Shown here piece by piece: positions 1-8,903 of a stretch of DNA of 64,000 bases. The first letter of the stretch is position 1. Each line of letters opens with the position of its first letter. Both the position numbers and the translations under genes were made by a program. The DNA is from Streptomyces plumbidurans (GTDB lineage: Bacteria > Actinomycetota > Actinomycetes > Streptomycetales > Streptomycetaceae): NCBI RefSeq assembly GCF_019857225.1, contig NZ_JAFJSY010000002.1:124001-188000 (forward strand). Reading direction: 5' to 3'. The notes beneath the pieces were generated by a model. The model searched no databases. It was not told where the DNA came from and worked only from the letters and a program-made list of their open reading frames with translations.

Positions 1-1491
1 GCCAAGCCGCTGGTCGTGGTGCAGGGCTCCGGTTCCGCGCCGCAGGGTCACGCCGTACGGGCCACCCGGCTGCCGCACGCCACGGTGTCCGCGCTGCTCC
101 GGCAGGCCGGCGTGATCCGCGTGGACACCATCACCGAACTGGTCGACGCCGGGCTGCTGCTGGCGCGGCAGCCGCTGCCGACGGGCCCGCGCGTGGCGAT
201 CCTCGGCAACTCCGAGTCGCTCGGACTGCTGACCTACGACGCCTGCCTCTCCGAGGGGCTCAGGCCGCTCAGGCCGCTGGACCTGACCACCGAGGCCTCG
301 GCGGGCGACTTCCACGCCGCCCTGTCGCGGGCGCTCGCGGACGACGCGTGCGACGCGGTCGTGGTGACGGCGATCCCGGCCATCGGCGAGGGCTCACCGG
401 GCGACGCGGAGCTCGCGAAGGCGCTGCGGTCGGCCGCCGAGCAGGTGCCGGGCAAGCCGGTGCTCGTGGTCCACGTGGAGCTGGGCGGACTCGCCGAGGC
501 GCTGTCGGCCGCGGCCAGCACCGCACCGAAGCCGGACGCCCGGGCCTCCGGCACCCGCAGGCTGCGCCCCTCGCAGCAACTGCCCCCACCGGTGCGGACC
601 GAGGAATCCGCCGCCTCCGAGGCCGGCCCCCGCCTCATCCCCGCCTACCCCGCCGCCGAGCGCGCCGTCCGCGCCCTCGCCGAGGCCGTGCACTACGCCC
701 AGTGGCGGCGCGAGGCCGCGGAGCCCGGCAGGGTGCCCGAGTACGAGGACATCGACGAGAAGGGCGCCGCCCGCCTCATCGACGGCATGCTCGCGCGCGG
801 CCAGGGACTCACCCTCGGAACCGAGGAGATGCACGAACTGCTCGGGCGGTACGGCGTCGCCGTGCGCAAGGCGGTTCCCGCGTTCACCCCGGACGACGCC
901 GCGCGGGCCGCCGCGGACGTGGGCTACCCGGTCGCCCTCAAGGCCACCGCCCCGCACCTGCGCCACCGCGCCGACCTGGGCGGCGTACGGTTGGATCTCG
1001 CCGACGAGGAGCAACTGCGGCGGGCGTACGCCGAGTTGACCGAGCTGTTCGGCAAGCCCGAGGAGCTGCGGCCGGTGGTGCAGCAGATGGCGCCGCGCGG
1101 CGTGGACACGGTCGTGCGGGCCGTGATCGACCCGGCGGCCGGAGCAGTGCTGTCCTTCGGGCTCGCCGGAGCTGCCTCCCAGCTGCTCGGCGACATGGCG
1201 CACCGGCTGGTTCCGGTCACCGACCGGGAGGCGGCCTCCCTCGTCCGGTCGATACGGACGGCGCCGCTGCTGTTCGGCTGGCGCGGCTCGACCCCGGTCG
1301 ACACCCCTGCGCTGGAGGAGCTGCTGCTGCGGGTGTCACGGCTGGTCGACGACCACCCGGAAGTGGTGGCGGTGACCCTGGAGCCGGTCGTCGTCGCACC
1401 GCACGGCCTGAGCGTGCTAGGCGCCTCGGTCCGCCTGGCGCCGCCCCCCGCCCGCGACGACCTCGGCCCGCGCACGCTTCCCGTCTACTGA
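1..1491 (+). CDS. ADP-forming acyl-CoA synthetase / protein acetyltransferase family, C-terminal part (5' end missing)
   Basis: The reading frame is open at the window edge, so only the C-terminal ~496 residues are present. They cover the end of the succinyl-CoA-ligase-like CoA-binding part (for example PRVAILGNSESLG near residue 70) and an ATP-grasp domain over roughly the last 230 residues, with the family pattern LGxEExHELLxxYGV followed by YPVALKA. Proteins of this type in Streptomyces are usually ~950-1000 aa with an added GNAT domain and act as NDP-forming acyl-CoA ligases or lysine acetyltransferases. The Ala/Pro-rich linker around residues 175-215 is normal between these domains. Whether a GNAT domain is present cannot be seen here. 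The domain call is firm; the substrate is unknown. Confidence 0.8.
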   Translation, partial: AKPLVVVQGSGSAPQGHAVRATRLPHATVSALLRQAGVIRVDTITELVDAGLLLARQPLPTGPRVAILGNSESLGLLTYDACLSEGLRPLRPLDLTTEASAGDFHAALSRALADDACDAVVVTAIPAIGEGSPGDAELAKALRSAAEQVPGKPVLVVHVELGGLAEALSAAASTAPKPDARASGTRRLRPSQQLPPPVRTEESAASEAGPRLIPAYPAAERAVRALAEAVHYAQWRREAAEPGRVPEYEDIDEKGAARLIDGMLARGQGLTLGTEEMHELLGRYGVAVRKAVPAFTPDDAARAAADVGYPVALKATAPHLRHRADLGGVRLDLADEEQLRRAYAELTELFGKPEELRPVVQQMAPRGVDTVVRAVIDPAAGAVLSFGLAGAASQLLGDMAHRLVPVTDREAASLVRSIRTAPLLFGWRGSTPVDTPALEELLLRVSRLVDDHPEVVAVTLEPVVVAPHGLSVLGASVRLAPPPARDDLGPRTLPVY

Positions 1492-1554
1492 GACCTGTAG
1501 CGGCTGTGTCCACAGACAACACCTGACCGGTGCCTTACGGCCAGTGCACCCCCG

Positions 1555-1560
1555 TAGGAT
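1555..1560 (+). promoter_or_regulatory. Putative -10 box (TAGGAT) giving a leaderless mRNA
   Basis: TAGGAT fits the Streptomyces principal-sigma -10 consensus and lies 7 nt before the ATG of the DUF5998 gene. Transcription from it would begin at or next to the A of the start codon. There is no Shine-Dalgarno sequence in front of that ATG, which fits. The -35 is weak (CTTACG, 15-nt spacer). Inferred from sequence only. Confidence 0.45.
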
Positions 1561-1567
1561 GGGCGTC

Positions 1568-2155
1568 ATGGCCAAGACCAGTACGACGACCCAGGGGCTG
1601 CGAGCGGCGATCGAGCGCAGCGGCTACTACCCGGCCCTCGTGGCCGAGGCGGTGGAGGCCGCCGTGGGCGGCGAGCCCATCCGGTCGTACCTGGTCCACC
1701 AGGAGACGACGTTCGACCAGAACGAGGTGCGGCGGCATGTGACCGTGCTCGTCCTCACCGGCAACCGCTTCATCGTCAGCCACACCGACGAGCAGGCGGC
1801 CGACGACACCTCCCCGACGCCGTACGCCACGACCTCGACGGAGTCGGTGAAGATCGGCCGGATCTCGTCGGTCGTGCTCAGCCGCGTGGTGGCCAACCCC
1901 GAGCAGTACCAGCCGGGCACGTTGCCCCGCGAGGTCGTCCTGACCATCGGCTGGGGCGCCGTCTCCCGTATCGACCTCGAACCCGCCGCCTGCGGCGACC
2001 CCAACTGCGAGGCCGACCACGGCTACACGGGCAGCTCCACCGCGGACGACCTCAGCCTGCGCGTCAGCGAGGCCGGCGACGGCCCGGAGACGGTGCGCCA
2101 GGCGCTCGCCTTCGCCCAGTCCCTCTCCGAGGCGACCGCGGACGCGACCCGCTGA
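1568..2155 (+). CDS. DUF5998 family protein
   Basis: This 195-residue soluble protein is recognised as the actinobacterial DUF5998 family, present at this position beside a phosphodiesterase gene in many Streptomyces. It has no signal peptide or membrane segment. A Cys-containing stretch (AACGDPNCEADHGY, about residues 144-157) could bind a metal, but that is a guess. The start is placed at the ATG reading MAKTSTTTQ because a -10 box lies directly upstream and no SD is present. The stop overlaps the next gene's ATG by one base, so the two are almost certainly cotranscribed. The biochemical role is not known. Confidence 0.8.
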   Translation: MAKTSTTTQGLRAAIERSGYYPALVAEAVEAAVGGEPIRSYLVHQETTFDQNEVRRHVTVLVLTGNRFIVSHTDEQAADDTSPTPYATTSTESVKIGRISSVVLSRVVANPEQYQPGTLPREVVLTIGWGAVSRIDLEPAACGDPNCEADHGYTGSSTADDLSLRVSEAGDGPETVRQALAFAQSLSEATADATR

Positions 2156-3348
2156 TGGTGCACGCCACCTCCTGGGACGCCGACCCCGAACCCCTCGCCG
2201 TCGACTCGGCGCCGCTGCCCGAGTACGGCAGCGGCTCCCTCGCCGACCTGCTGCCCACGCTGGCCGCCGGCATGGCCGTGCCGGGCATGACGGCCGCGAT
2301 CACCGAACTGACCCCGGCCGACCGCAACTGCGTCTTCCTGATCGACGGGCTCGGCTGGGAGCAGCTCAGGGCGCACCCGGACGAGGCCCCGTATCTGACC
2401 TCGCTGCTCGGCAGCTCGCGCGGCGGCACCGGGCGCCCGCTGACCACCGGCTACCCGGCGACCACCGCGACCTCCCTCGCCTCCGTCGGCACCGGCCTGC
2501 CGCCCGGCGCGCACGGCCTGCCCGGCTACACCGTGCGCAACCCCGAGACCGGCGAGCTGATGAACCAGCTGCGCTGGCAGCCGTGGACCCCGCCGCGCGC
2601 GTGGCAGCCGTACCCCACCGTCTTCCAGCTCGCCCACGACGCGGGTGTGCACGCGGCCCAGGTGTCCTCGCCCACCTTCGAGACCACGCCGCTGACCAAG
2701 GTCGCGCTCAGTGGCGGAACGTTCCACGGGCGGCTGTCCGGCGAGGACCGCATGGACCTCGCAGCCGAGCAACTCGCCGCCGGCGACCGCTCCCTGGTCT
2801 ACACGTACTACTCCGAACTCGACGGCGCCGGCCATCGCTACGGCGTCGAGTCCGACACCTGGCGCGGCCAGCTCATGCACGTCGACCGGCTCGTCCAGCG
2901 CCTGGCCGAGCAACTGCCGCCGCACACCGCGCTGTACGTCACCGCCGACCACGGCATGATCGACATTCCCTTCGACGAGGACCACCGCATCGACTTCGAC
3001 GCGGACTGGGAACTTCGGGCGGGCGTCGCCCTGCTCGGCGGCGAGGGCCGGGCCCGGCACGTCTACGCCGTCCCGGGGGCCGCGAACGACGTGGTGACCT
3101 GCTGGCGCGAGGTGCTCGGCGAGCAGTTCTGGGTGGCCTCGCGCGACGAGGCGATCGCGGCGGGCTGGTTCGGGCCGAAGGTCGACGAGCGGGTTCACGC
3201 GCGCATCGGCGACGTGGTCGCCGCCGCCCGCGACGACGTCCTGATCATCGCCTCCGAGCGGGAGCCGAAGGAGTCGGCGATGGTCGGCAACCACGGTTCG
3301 ATGACCCCTGCCGAGCAGCTGGTCCCCCTGCTCGAAGTACGCTCCTGA
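2155..3348 (+). CDS. Alkaline phosphatase-superfamily nucleotide pyrophosphatase/phosphodiesterase
   Basis: The 397-aa protein belongs to the type I phosphodiesterase/nucleotide pyrophosphatase family. Metal-ligand motifs of the superfamily are visible: CVFLIDGLG near residue 60, the nucleophile Thr within GYPATTATS near residue 103, VTADHGMID near residue 262 and a late GNHGSM. No signal peptide is visible, so it is probably cytoplasmic or membrane-associated. It is translationally coupled to the DUF5998 gene through a TGATG junction. The substrate cannot be told from sequence; hydrolysis of phosphodiester or phosphomonoester bonds is the family activity. Confidence 0.85.
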   Translation: MVHATSWDADPEPLAVDSAPLPEYGSGSLADLLPTLAAGMAVPGMTAAITELTPADRNCVFLIDGLGWEQLRAHPDEAPYLTSLLGSSRGGTGRPLTTGYPATTATSLASVGTGLPPGAHGLPGYTVRNPETGELMNQLRWQPWTPPRAWQPYPTVFQLAHDAGVHAAQVSSPTFETTPLTKVALSGGTFHGRLSGEDRMDLAAEQLAAGDRSLVYTYYSELDGAGHRYGVESDTWRGQLMHVDRLVQRLAEQLPPHTALYVTADHGMIDIPFDEDHRIDFDADWELRAGVALLGGEGRARHVYAVPGAANDVVTCWREVLGEQFWVASRDEAIAAGWFGPKVDERVHARIGDVVAAARDDVLIIASEREPKESAMVGNHGSMTPAEQLVPLLEVRS

Positions 3349-3392
3349 AGCCCGACGCCCGTCCCTCCTCGCCGAAAGGTTCTCAACTCGTC

Positions 3393-4040
3393 ATGCCCGA
3401 GCTGGTGTTCTTCTCCGGAACGATGGACTGCGGGAAGTCGACCCTGGCTCTGCAGATCGAGCACAACCGTTCGGCGCGGGGCCTGGCAGGCATGATCTTC
3501 ACGCGGGACGACCGCGCGGGCGAGGGCAAGCTCTCCTCACGCCTCGGCCTGGTCACGGACGCGGTGGAGGTCGAGGACGGGCAGGACCTGTACGCCTACC
3601 TCGTCGACCATCTCTCGCAGGGCGGCCGCGCCGACTACGTGATCGCCGACGAGGCGCAGTTCCTCGCGCCGGAGCAGATCGACCAGCTCGCGCGCGTGGT
3701 CGACGACCTGGGCCTGGACGTCTACGCCTTCGGCATCACCACGGACTTCCGCAGCAAGCTCTTCCCCGGCTCCCAGCGCCTGGTCGAACTGGCCGACCGC
3801 ATCGAGGTCCTCCAGGTCGAGGCCCTGTGCTGGTGCGGCGCCCGCGCCACCCACAACGCCCGCACGATAGGCGGCGCCATGGTCGTCGAGGGCGCACAGG
3901 TCGTCGTCGGCGACGTCAACCGGTCGGACGACATCGGCTACGAGGTGCTGTGCCGCCGCCACCACCGGCGCCGGATGACGGCGGCGACGTCGGGGGCGGC
4001 GGCGCTGTCGCCGGACGTGCTGCCGGTGTCGCAGCACTAG
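3393..4040 (+). CDS. tdk: Thymidine kinase
   Basis: A 215-aa type II thymidine kinase, which phosphorylates thymidine to dTMP in nucleotide salvage. The Walker A loop FFSGTMDCGKST is at residues 6-17 and the catalytic glutamate lies in ADEAQFL near residue 91. The zinc site is formed by CWCGA and the late CRRHH. The chosen ATG (MPELVFFSG) places the P-loop at the usual distance from the N-terminus. It lies 44 bp after the phosphodiesterase gene on the same strand and may be part of that operon. The C-terminal ~20 residues are a low-complexity tail typical of Streptomyces versions. Confidence 0.95.
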   Translation: MPELVFFSGTMDCGKSTLALQIEHNRSARGLAGMIFTRDDRAGEGKLSSRLGLVTDAVEVEDGQDLYAYLVDHLSQGGRADYVIADEAQFLAPEQIDQLARVVDDLGLDVYAFGITTDFRSKLFPGSQRLVELADRIEVLQVEALCWCGARATHNARTIGGAMVVEGAQVVVGDVNRSDDIGYEVLCRRHHRRRMTAATSGAAALSPDVLPVSQH

Positions 4041-4082
4041 GACCCGTGCACCAGAAGCTGTTGCCGGGCGCCTGCCCAAGGC

Positions 4083-4886
4083 TCAGTGCGGGCTCTCGAT
4101 CAGGCAGAACCGCGCGCCCTCCGGATCGGCCACCGTCGCCACGCGCCCGTAGGCGGTGTCCCCGGGGGACGACAGGACGTGTCCGCCCAGGTCCGCCAGG
4201 TGCTCCACGGCCTCGTCCGCGTCGGTGACTTCGAAATAGGTGATCCAGTGCGGGCCCCGGTCGCGGGGCAGGCTGTTGCCCACGCCGTGGATACCGGCGA
4301 CCGGGCGGCCCTCGATCAGCAGCGTCAGATAGTCGAAGTCGGCGGAGACCACCGGCTCCTCCTCGTAGCCGAAGACCGTCTCGTAGAACTTGGCCACGCT
4401 CACCGACTCGTAGGACAGCAGCTCGTTCCAGGCGGGGGTGCCGGACACGCCCGTGAGGGCCGTGACGTGGTGCTCGGTCGGCTGCCAGATGCCGAAGACC
4501 GCGCCGGAGGGGTCCGAGCCGATCGCGAGCCGGCCGGCCTCGCCGGCGTCCAGCGGGCCCACGCCGATCGTGCCGCCGCACAGCCGTACGGTCTCGGCGG
4601 TCACGTCCACGTCGTCCGAGGCGAGGTAGGGCGTCCAGGCGATGGGCAGATGACGGTCGGGCGGCAACTGCCCGATGCCGGCCACCTCGTGACCGTCGAG
4701 CAGCGCCCGCACGTACGGGCCGAGCTGCTCGGGTCCCGGCTGGAACTCCCAGCCGAACAGCGCCCGGTAGAAGTCCTGCGTCGCGGCCAGACCGTGCACC
4801 ATCAGACTCACCCAGCAGGGCGTGCCGGGCGTGTGCCGGGCGTGCGCCCCGCCGCCCCGGCCGGCCGACTCGCGTGCCTCGGTCAT
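4083..4886 (-). CDS. Two-domain VOC family (glyoxalase/bleomycin-resistance-like) protein
   Basis: The 267-aa protein holds two tandem vicinal-oxygen-chelate domains, each beginning with a pattern of the WxSLMVxxLxxTxDFYxxLFGW type; the second starts near NELLSYESVSVAKFYETVFGY. Such proteins bind a metal and act as dioxygenases, isomerases, glyoxalases or antibiotic-binding proteins, so the fold call is much firmer than any function. The ATG (MTEARES) is preferred over the upstream GTG because AGGAGA lies 8 nt before it. The gene is convergent with tdk and divergent from the rhodanese gene. Confidence 0.8.
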   Translation of the reverse strand: MTEARESAGRGGGAHARHTPGTPCWVSLMVHGLAATQDFYRALFGWEFQPGPEQLGPYVRALLDGHEVAGIGQLPPDRHLPIAWTPYLASDDVDVTAETVRLCGGTIGVGPLDAGEAGRLAIGSDPSGAVFGIWQPTEHHVTALTGVSGTPAWNELLSYESVSVAKFYETVFGYEEEPVVSADFDYLTLLIEGRPVAGIHGVGNSLPRDRGPHWITYFEVTDADEAVEHLADLGGHVLSSPGDTAYGRVATVADPEGARFCLIESPH

Positions 4887-5171
4887 CGTCACTCTCTCCT
4901 CGGCCCCTCGCGGTGGCCGCGTCACGTCCGCTCTCCGGATCCCCGAGCCGATGCTCGCACCACCGGTGGTGCCGCGCGCTGCGGGCACGCCGCCTTGTGA
5001 GGAGGATGCCCGGTGTGCGGTTTCTCATCCATTTCTGTGCGATTGCCGACGGATGTCGATCAGCTGTACAGCATGTGCCCGAACCCGTACGCCTCGTGAC
5101 CGTGCCTGCCCGGCCGAGCACAGTAGCCGGACACGAACGATGCGGCCACCCCGTGCGCAAGGATGGTGGCC

Positions 5172-6023
5172 ATGAACGCCATCATCTCCGCTTCCGAACT
5201 CGCGAGCGACCTGGCGGGACAGCACCCGCCCGTCCTGCTCGACGTCCGCTGGCAGCTCAGCGCGGCCAAGGCGGCCGGTGAGCCGCCCTTCGACGGCCGC
5301 GCCGCGTACGCGGCCGGGCACATCCCGGGTGCCGTCTACATCGACCTGGACACGGAACTCGCGGGCACCGCCGGTGAACGCGGCCGCCATCCGCTGCCGG
5401 ACCTGGAGGTCTTCGGCGCCGCGATGCGCCGGGCGGGTGTGTCGGCCGGGCGGCCGGTGGTGGCGTACGACGGCGGACAGGGCTGGGCCGCGGCCCGCAC
5501 CTGGTGGCTGCTGCGTTGGACGGGCCACCCGGACGTACGGGTCCTCGACGGCGGCCTCGCGGCGTGGGAGGGCGCGCTCCAGACATCCGTGCCCACGCCG
5601 GCCGAGGGCGACTTCGAGCCGGTGCCGGGGGCCGCGGGGCTGCTGGACGCCGACGCCGCGGCGGCGCTGGCGCGGACGGGGGTGCTGCTCGACGCGCGCG
5701 CGGGGGAGCGGTACCGCGGCGAGGTGGAGCCGATCGACCGGGTCGGCGGCCACATCCCGGGCGCGCTCTCGGCGCCCACGAACGAGAACGTGGGGAGCGA
5801 CGGACGGTTCCTGCCGGCCGAGCGACTGGCCGAGCGGTTCAAGGCCCTTGGCGCGGGCGGCGGTTCACAGGTCGGTGTGTACTGCGGCTCGGGCGTCTCC
5901 GGGGCGCACGAGGTGCTGGCACTGGCGGTCGCGGGCATCGAGGCGGACCTGTACGTGGGTTCGTGGTCGGAGTGGTCCTCGGACCCGACCCGGCCGGTCG
6001 CCACGGGCCCCGACCCTCGCTGA
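5172..6023 (+). CDS. Sulfurtransferase with two rhodanese domains
   Basis: A 283-aa tandem-rhodanese protein of the thiosulfate/3-mercaptopyruvate sulfurtransferase type. The N-terminal domain carries the structural motif DVRWQL...GHIPGAVYIDLD, and the C-terminal domain holds the persulfide-forming cysteine in VGVYCGSGVSG near residue 238. The loop CGSGVS resembles the mercaptopyruvate form (CGxGVT) more than the rhodanese CRxGxR form. The ATG reading MNAIIS has AAGGA 8 nt upstream. The gene stands alone and is followed by a strong hairpin. Confidence 0.88.
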   Translation: MNAIISASELASDLAGQHPPVLLDVRWQLSAAKAAGEPPFDGRAAYAAGHIPGAVYIDLDTELAGTAGERGRHPLPDLEVFGAAMRRAGVSAGRPVVAYDGGQGWAAARTWWLLRWTGHPDVRVLDGGLAAWEGALQTSVPTPAEGDFEPVPGAAGLLDADAAAALARTGVLLDARAGERYRGEVEPIDRVGGHIPGALSAPTNENVGSDGRFLPAERLAERFKALGAGGGSQVGVYCGSGVSGAHEVLALAVAGIEADLYVGSWSEWSSDPTRPVATGPDPR

Positions 6024-6043
6024 CGCCCGGCGCCCGCGAACGG

Positions 6044-6074
6044 CGAGGGCCGCACCCGTCGGATGCGGCCCTCG
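6044..6074. terminator. Hairpin terminator between convergent genes
   Basis: A perfect 11-bp inverted repeat (CGAGGGCCGCA / TGCGGCCCTCG) with a 9-nt loop lies between the rhodanese gene and the oppositely oriented sepH gene. It could stop transcripts from both sides. There is no long T run, as is usual in Streptomyces. Confidence 0.75.
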
Positions 6075-6134
6075 CTGCCGGTCCCGTACGACCGGTCGCT
6101 CTTCGTACGAACGACCGGTAGCGACTGCCGGCGA

Positions 6135-7181
6135 CTACTCCTGCTTCTTGCGCCGCGTACCGAACACGATCTCGTCCCAGCTCGGAACCGCCGCGCGGCG
6201 GCCGGGGCGGACGCCGTCGGCCTCCGCCTGGCGGTCGGTGGCGCCGACGAGACGGTCGCGGTGGCTGGTGACCGAACGGGGCATGAGGACGTCCGCGTAG
6301 GCGGAACCGGCCGAGGCCGCGGGGGCCGGCGGCTCCTCCGCCTCGGGTTCGGCGGGGGGCTCCTCCGCGGGGGGCGCGGGCGGAGGGGTGTCCTGCGTCG
6401 GACGCTCGGGGACCACCAGGTCGCCGCGGAAGCTCGGCACCGCCTCCAACAGGCTGGTCAGCGAATCCCGTTCGGCCGTGCTCTCCTCGGCGGGCTCGGA
6501 CGCCTGCGCGGGCAGGCTCGGCCGCTCCAGGGCGCGGTCCAGCGGGCGGTCGCGCGGCAGCCGTGCGATGCGCGGCACGAACGGAAAGCTCGGCTCCGGC
6601 GCGGCCAGGTCCTCGGACTCGCCGATGAGCGAACGGGCCTCGTCGTCGACCGCCTGGACGAGTCGCCGGGGCGGGTCGTACGTCCAGCTCGCCGAGTGCG
6701 GTTCGCCCGCGACCCGGTAGACCAGCAGGACCTCCCAGGTGCCGTCGTCGCGGCGCCAGGAGTCCCACTGCACGGTGTCCTTCTCGGCGCCGCGCAGCAG
6801 CAGTCGCTCCTGGACGGCCTCGCCCAGTTGCGGCCCGGTGTTCTCGCCGGGGCGGCGGACGGGTGTCTTGCGGGCCCGCTCGGCCATGAACGCGCGCTCC
6901 GCGAGCACGGGGCCCTCGAAGCGGCGTACGCGGTCGACGGGGATGCCCGCGAGCTGGGCCACCTCTTCGGCGGTCGCACCGGCGCGTATACGGGCCTGGA
7001 TGTCGCGGGGGCGGAGATGGCTCTCCACCTCGATCTCGATCTGGCCGAGGCGGGGGCGGTCGCCGCGCACGGCGGCACGCAGGCGTTCGTCGATCGGAAG
7101 CGTGTACTCCGTAGAGTCGGCAGCCTTCAGCACCAGCCGTGTGCCGTCATTGGAGACGGCCACGACACGCAGTTCGGGCAT
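6135..7181 (-). CDS. sepH: SepH, FtsZ-associated cell division protein (DUF3071)
   Basis: The 348-aa protein matches SepH: an N-terminal DUF3071 domain (about residues 1-165) starting MPELRVVAVSNDG, with a helix-turn-helix-like segment at AEEVAQLAGIPVDRVRRFEGPV. A long Pro/Glu/Ala-rich disordered region follows, and the short conserved basic C-terminus is PSWDEIVFGTRRKKQE. In Streptomyces SepH binds FtsZ and helps Z-ring assembly during sporulation septation. The start is set at the conserved MPELR. The gene has its own upstream intergenic region and a terminator beyond its 3' end. Confidence 0.92.
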   Translation of the reverse strand: MPELRVVAVSNDGTRLVLKAADSTEYTLPIDERLRAAVRGDRPRLGQIEIEVESHLRPRDIQARIRAGATAEEVAQLAGIPVDRVRRFEGPVLAERAFMAERARKTPVRRPGENTGPQLGEAVQERLLLRGAEKDTVQWDSWRRDDGTWEVLLVYRVAGEPHSASWTYDPPRRLVQAVDDEARSLIGESEDLAAPEPSFPFVPRIARLPRDRPLDRALERPSLPAQASEPAEESTAERDSLTSLLEAVPSFRGDLVVPERPTQDTPPPAPPAEEPPAEPEAEEPPAPAASAGSAYADVLMPRSVTSHRDRLVGATDRQAEADGVRPGRRAAVPSWDEIVFGTRRKKQE

Positions 7182-7583
7182 GGGGACCTCCCGGGTGGTG
7201 CCTGCCGACGTCACGTGCGTCGCTGCTTCCGCTAGTCGAGTGTGGCCTGCCCGGGTGCAGCCTGCCACAACCTTGCCGAGTTGCCCGGCGTGTCGGGCAC
7301 GGGCCCTGGACCGCCGTTATGGCACGGTTACCTATTCGCAACGCTAAGTGACCAACTCCGTCACCCTGTGCAACTAGCCCCCTCATGGCGGTCCTTGAAG
7401 GTCGCGGACGCCCTGGCGGGAGACCGGACCCAGGGCTCGCAACAGTACTCCATTCGGGCCACGTGCGTGGATTGGCACGCCGCTCAACTTCTGGCAAGGG
7501 GCGGTCTCGGCCCGCTCGTTGAGGGGTTTCCGGGATCTTGGACGTGGTGCAGTTCACGCAATCGTCAGAAACGGAACCAATGG
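7182..7583. other. Intergenic region upstream of sepH, no gene seen
   Basis: About 400 bp of clearly lower GC than its neighbours, between the 5' end of sepH and the 3' end of the lactone oxidase gene. It must contain the sepH promoter, but no -35/-10 pair stands out. Short open frames here lack codon bias and ribosome sites. Confidence 0.5.
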
Positions 7584-8903
7584 TTACGAGCCCAACACCC
7601 GGCGCAGGTAGTCGTTCTGGAACCGCCGGTCCGGGTCGAGCCGGTCGCGCAACTCGGTGAACTCGGCGAAGCGCGGATAGGCCCGCGAGAAGTACTCGGC
7701 GTCGCGTGTGTGCACCTTGCCCCAGTGCGGCCGGCCCTCGTGGGCGGTGAAGATCCGCTCGGCGGCGGTGAAGTACGCCTGGTACGGGGTGCCCCTGAAC
7801 ATGTGGACGGCGACGTACGCGCTGTCGCGGCCCGACGCCGTGGAGAGCGTGATGTCGTCGGCCGGGGCCGTGCGCACCTCCACCGGGAAACTGACCCGCA
7901 GACCGGAGCGGTCGACCATCGCCTTCAGCTCGCGCAGCGTCTCGGTCAGGGCCTCGCGCGGGACGGCGTACTCCATCTCCACGAAGTGCACCCGGCGCGG
8001 TGACGTGAAGACCTTGTAGGGAATGTCGGTGTAACTGCGCGCGGACAGGGCCGTGCTGGAGATCCGGGCGATCGCCGGGACGGTCGCGGGCACCGCCCGG
8101 CCGACCCACTGGGCCACCTGGAAGACGCCGTTGGAGAGGAACTCGTCCTCGATCCAGCCGGCCACCGGGGACACCGGCTTCTCCGGTCCGGCGCTGCGGT
8201 TGTTCCGCTTGGTGTTGGTGCTGCCGGTGTGCGGGAACCAGTAGAACTCGAAGTGCTCGTTCTCGGCCCACAGTTCGTCGAAGTCGGCGAGCACCCGCTC
8301 CAGCGGCATCGGCTCCTCGCGCGCGGTGAGGAGGAAGACGGGCTCCACGGCGAAGGTGATCGCGGTGACGATGCCGAGCGCGCCGAGGCCGATCCGGGCG
8401 GCCGCGAAGACGTCGGGATTCTCCTTCTCGGAGCAGGTGAGCACCGAGCCGTCGGCGGTGACCAGCTCAAGTCCCCTGATCTGGGCCGCGATCGACGCCG
8501 ACTCGCGGCCCGTGCCGTGCGTGCCGGTGCTGACCGCGCCGGAGACCGTCTGCTCCATGATGTCGCCCATGTTGGTCAGCGACAGGCCCTCGCGGGCCAG
8601 GGCCATGTTGAGTCTCTTGAGCGGGGTGCCCGCCTCGACCGTGACCGTCATGGCGTCACGATCAATCTTGCGGATGCCGGTCAACAGTTGAGGACGGATC
8701 AATACACCGTCGGTCGCGGCGATGGACGTGAAGGAGTGCCCGCTGCCGACGGCCTTCACGGTCAGACCGTCCTCCGCCGCCTTCCGTACGGCCGCGGACA
8801 GTTCCTCGACGGAGGCCGGAGCGATTTCGCGCGCCGGACGGGCGGCGACGTTGCCGCCCCAGTTACGCCACGTGCCGTTCCTCGCGCTCGCTGTGCTGCT
8901 CAA
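7584..8903 (-). CDS. FAD-linked D-arabinono-1,4-lactone oxidase family protein
   Basis: The 439-aa protein has an N-terminal FAD-binding PCMH domain with the flavin-contact pattern AVGSGHSFTSIA near residue 48 and GAVSTGTHGTG near residue 123. The C-terminal ALO domain ends in PHWGKVHT...DPDRRFQNDYLRRVLG. Family members oxidise sugar lactones or alditols (L-gulono- and D-arabinono-lactone oxidases, xylitol oxidase). TTG is chosen as start because GGGAGG lies 5 nt upstream and it yields the family's usual N-terminus; this makes it overlap the end of the upstream MFS gene by 41 nt. Cotranscription with that transporter is likely. Confidence 0.85.
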   Translation of the reverse strand: MSSTASARNGTWRNWGGNVAARPAREIAPASVEELSAAVRKAAEDGLTVKAVGSGHSFTSIAATDGVLIRPQLLTGIRKIDRDAMTVTVEAGTPLKRLNMALAREGLSLTNMGDIMEQTVSGAVSTGTHGTGRESASIAAQIRGLELVTADGSVLTCSEKENPDVFAAARIGLGALGIVTAITFAVEPVFLLTAREEPMPLERVLADFDELWAENEHFEFYWFPHTGSTNTKRNNRSAGPEKPVSPVAGWIEDEFLSNGVFQVAQWVGRAVPATVPAIARISSTALSARSYTDIPYKVFTSPRRVHFVEMEYAVPREALTETLRELKAMVDRSGLRVSFPVEVRTAPADDITLSTASGRDSAYVAVHMFRGTPYQAYFTAAERIFTAHEGRPHWGKVHTRDAEYFSRAYPRFAEFTELRDRLDPDRRFQNDYLRRVLGS

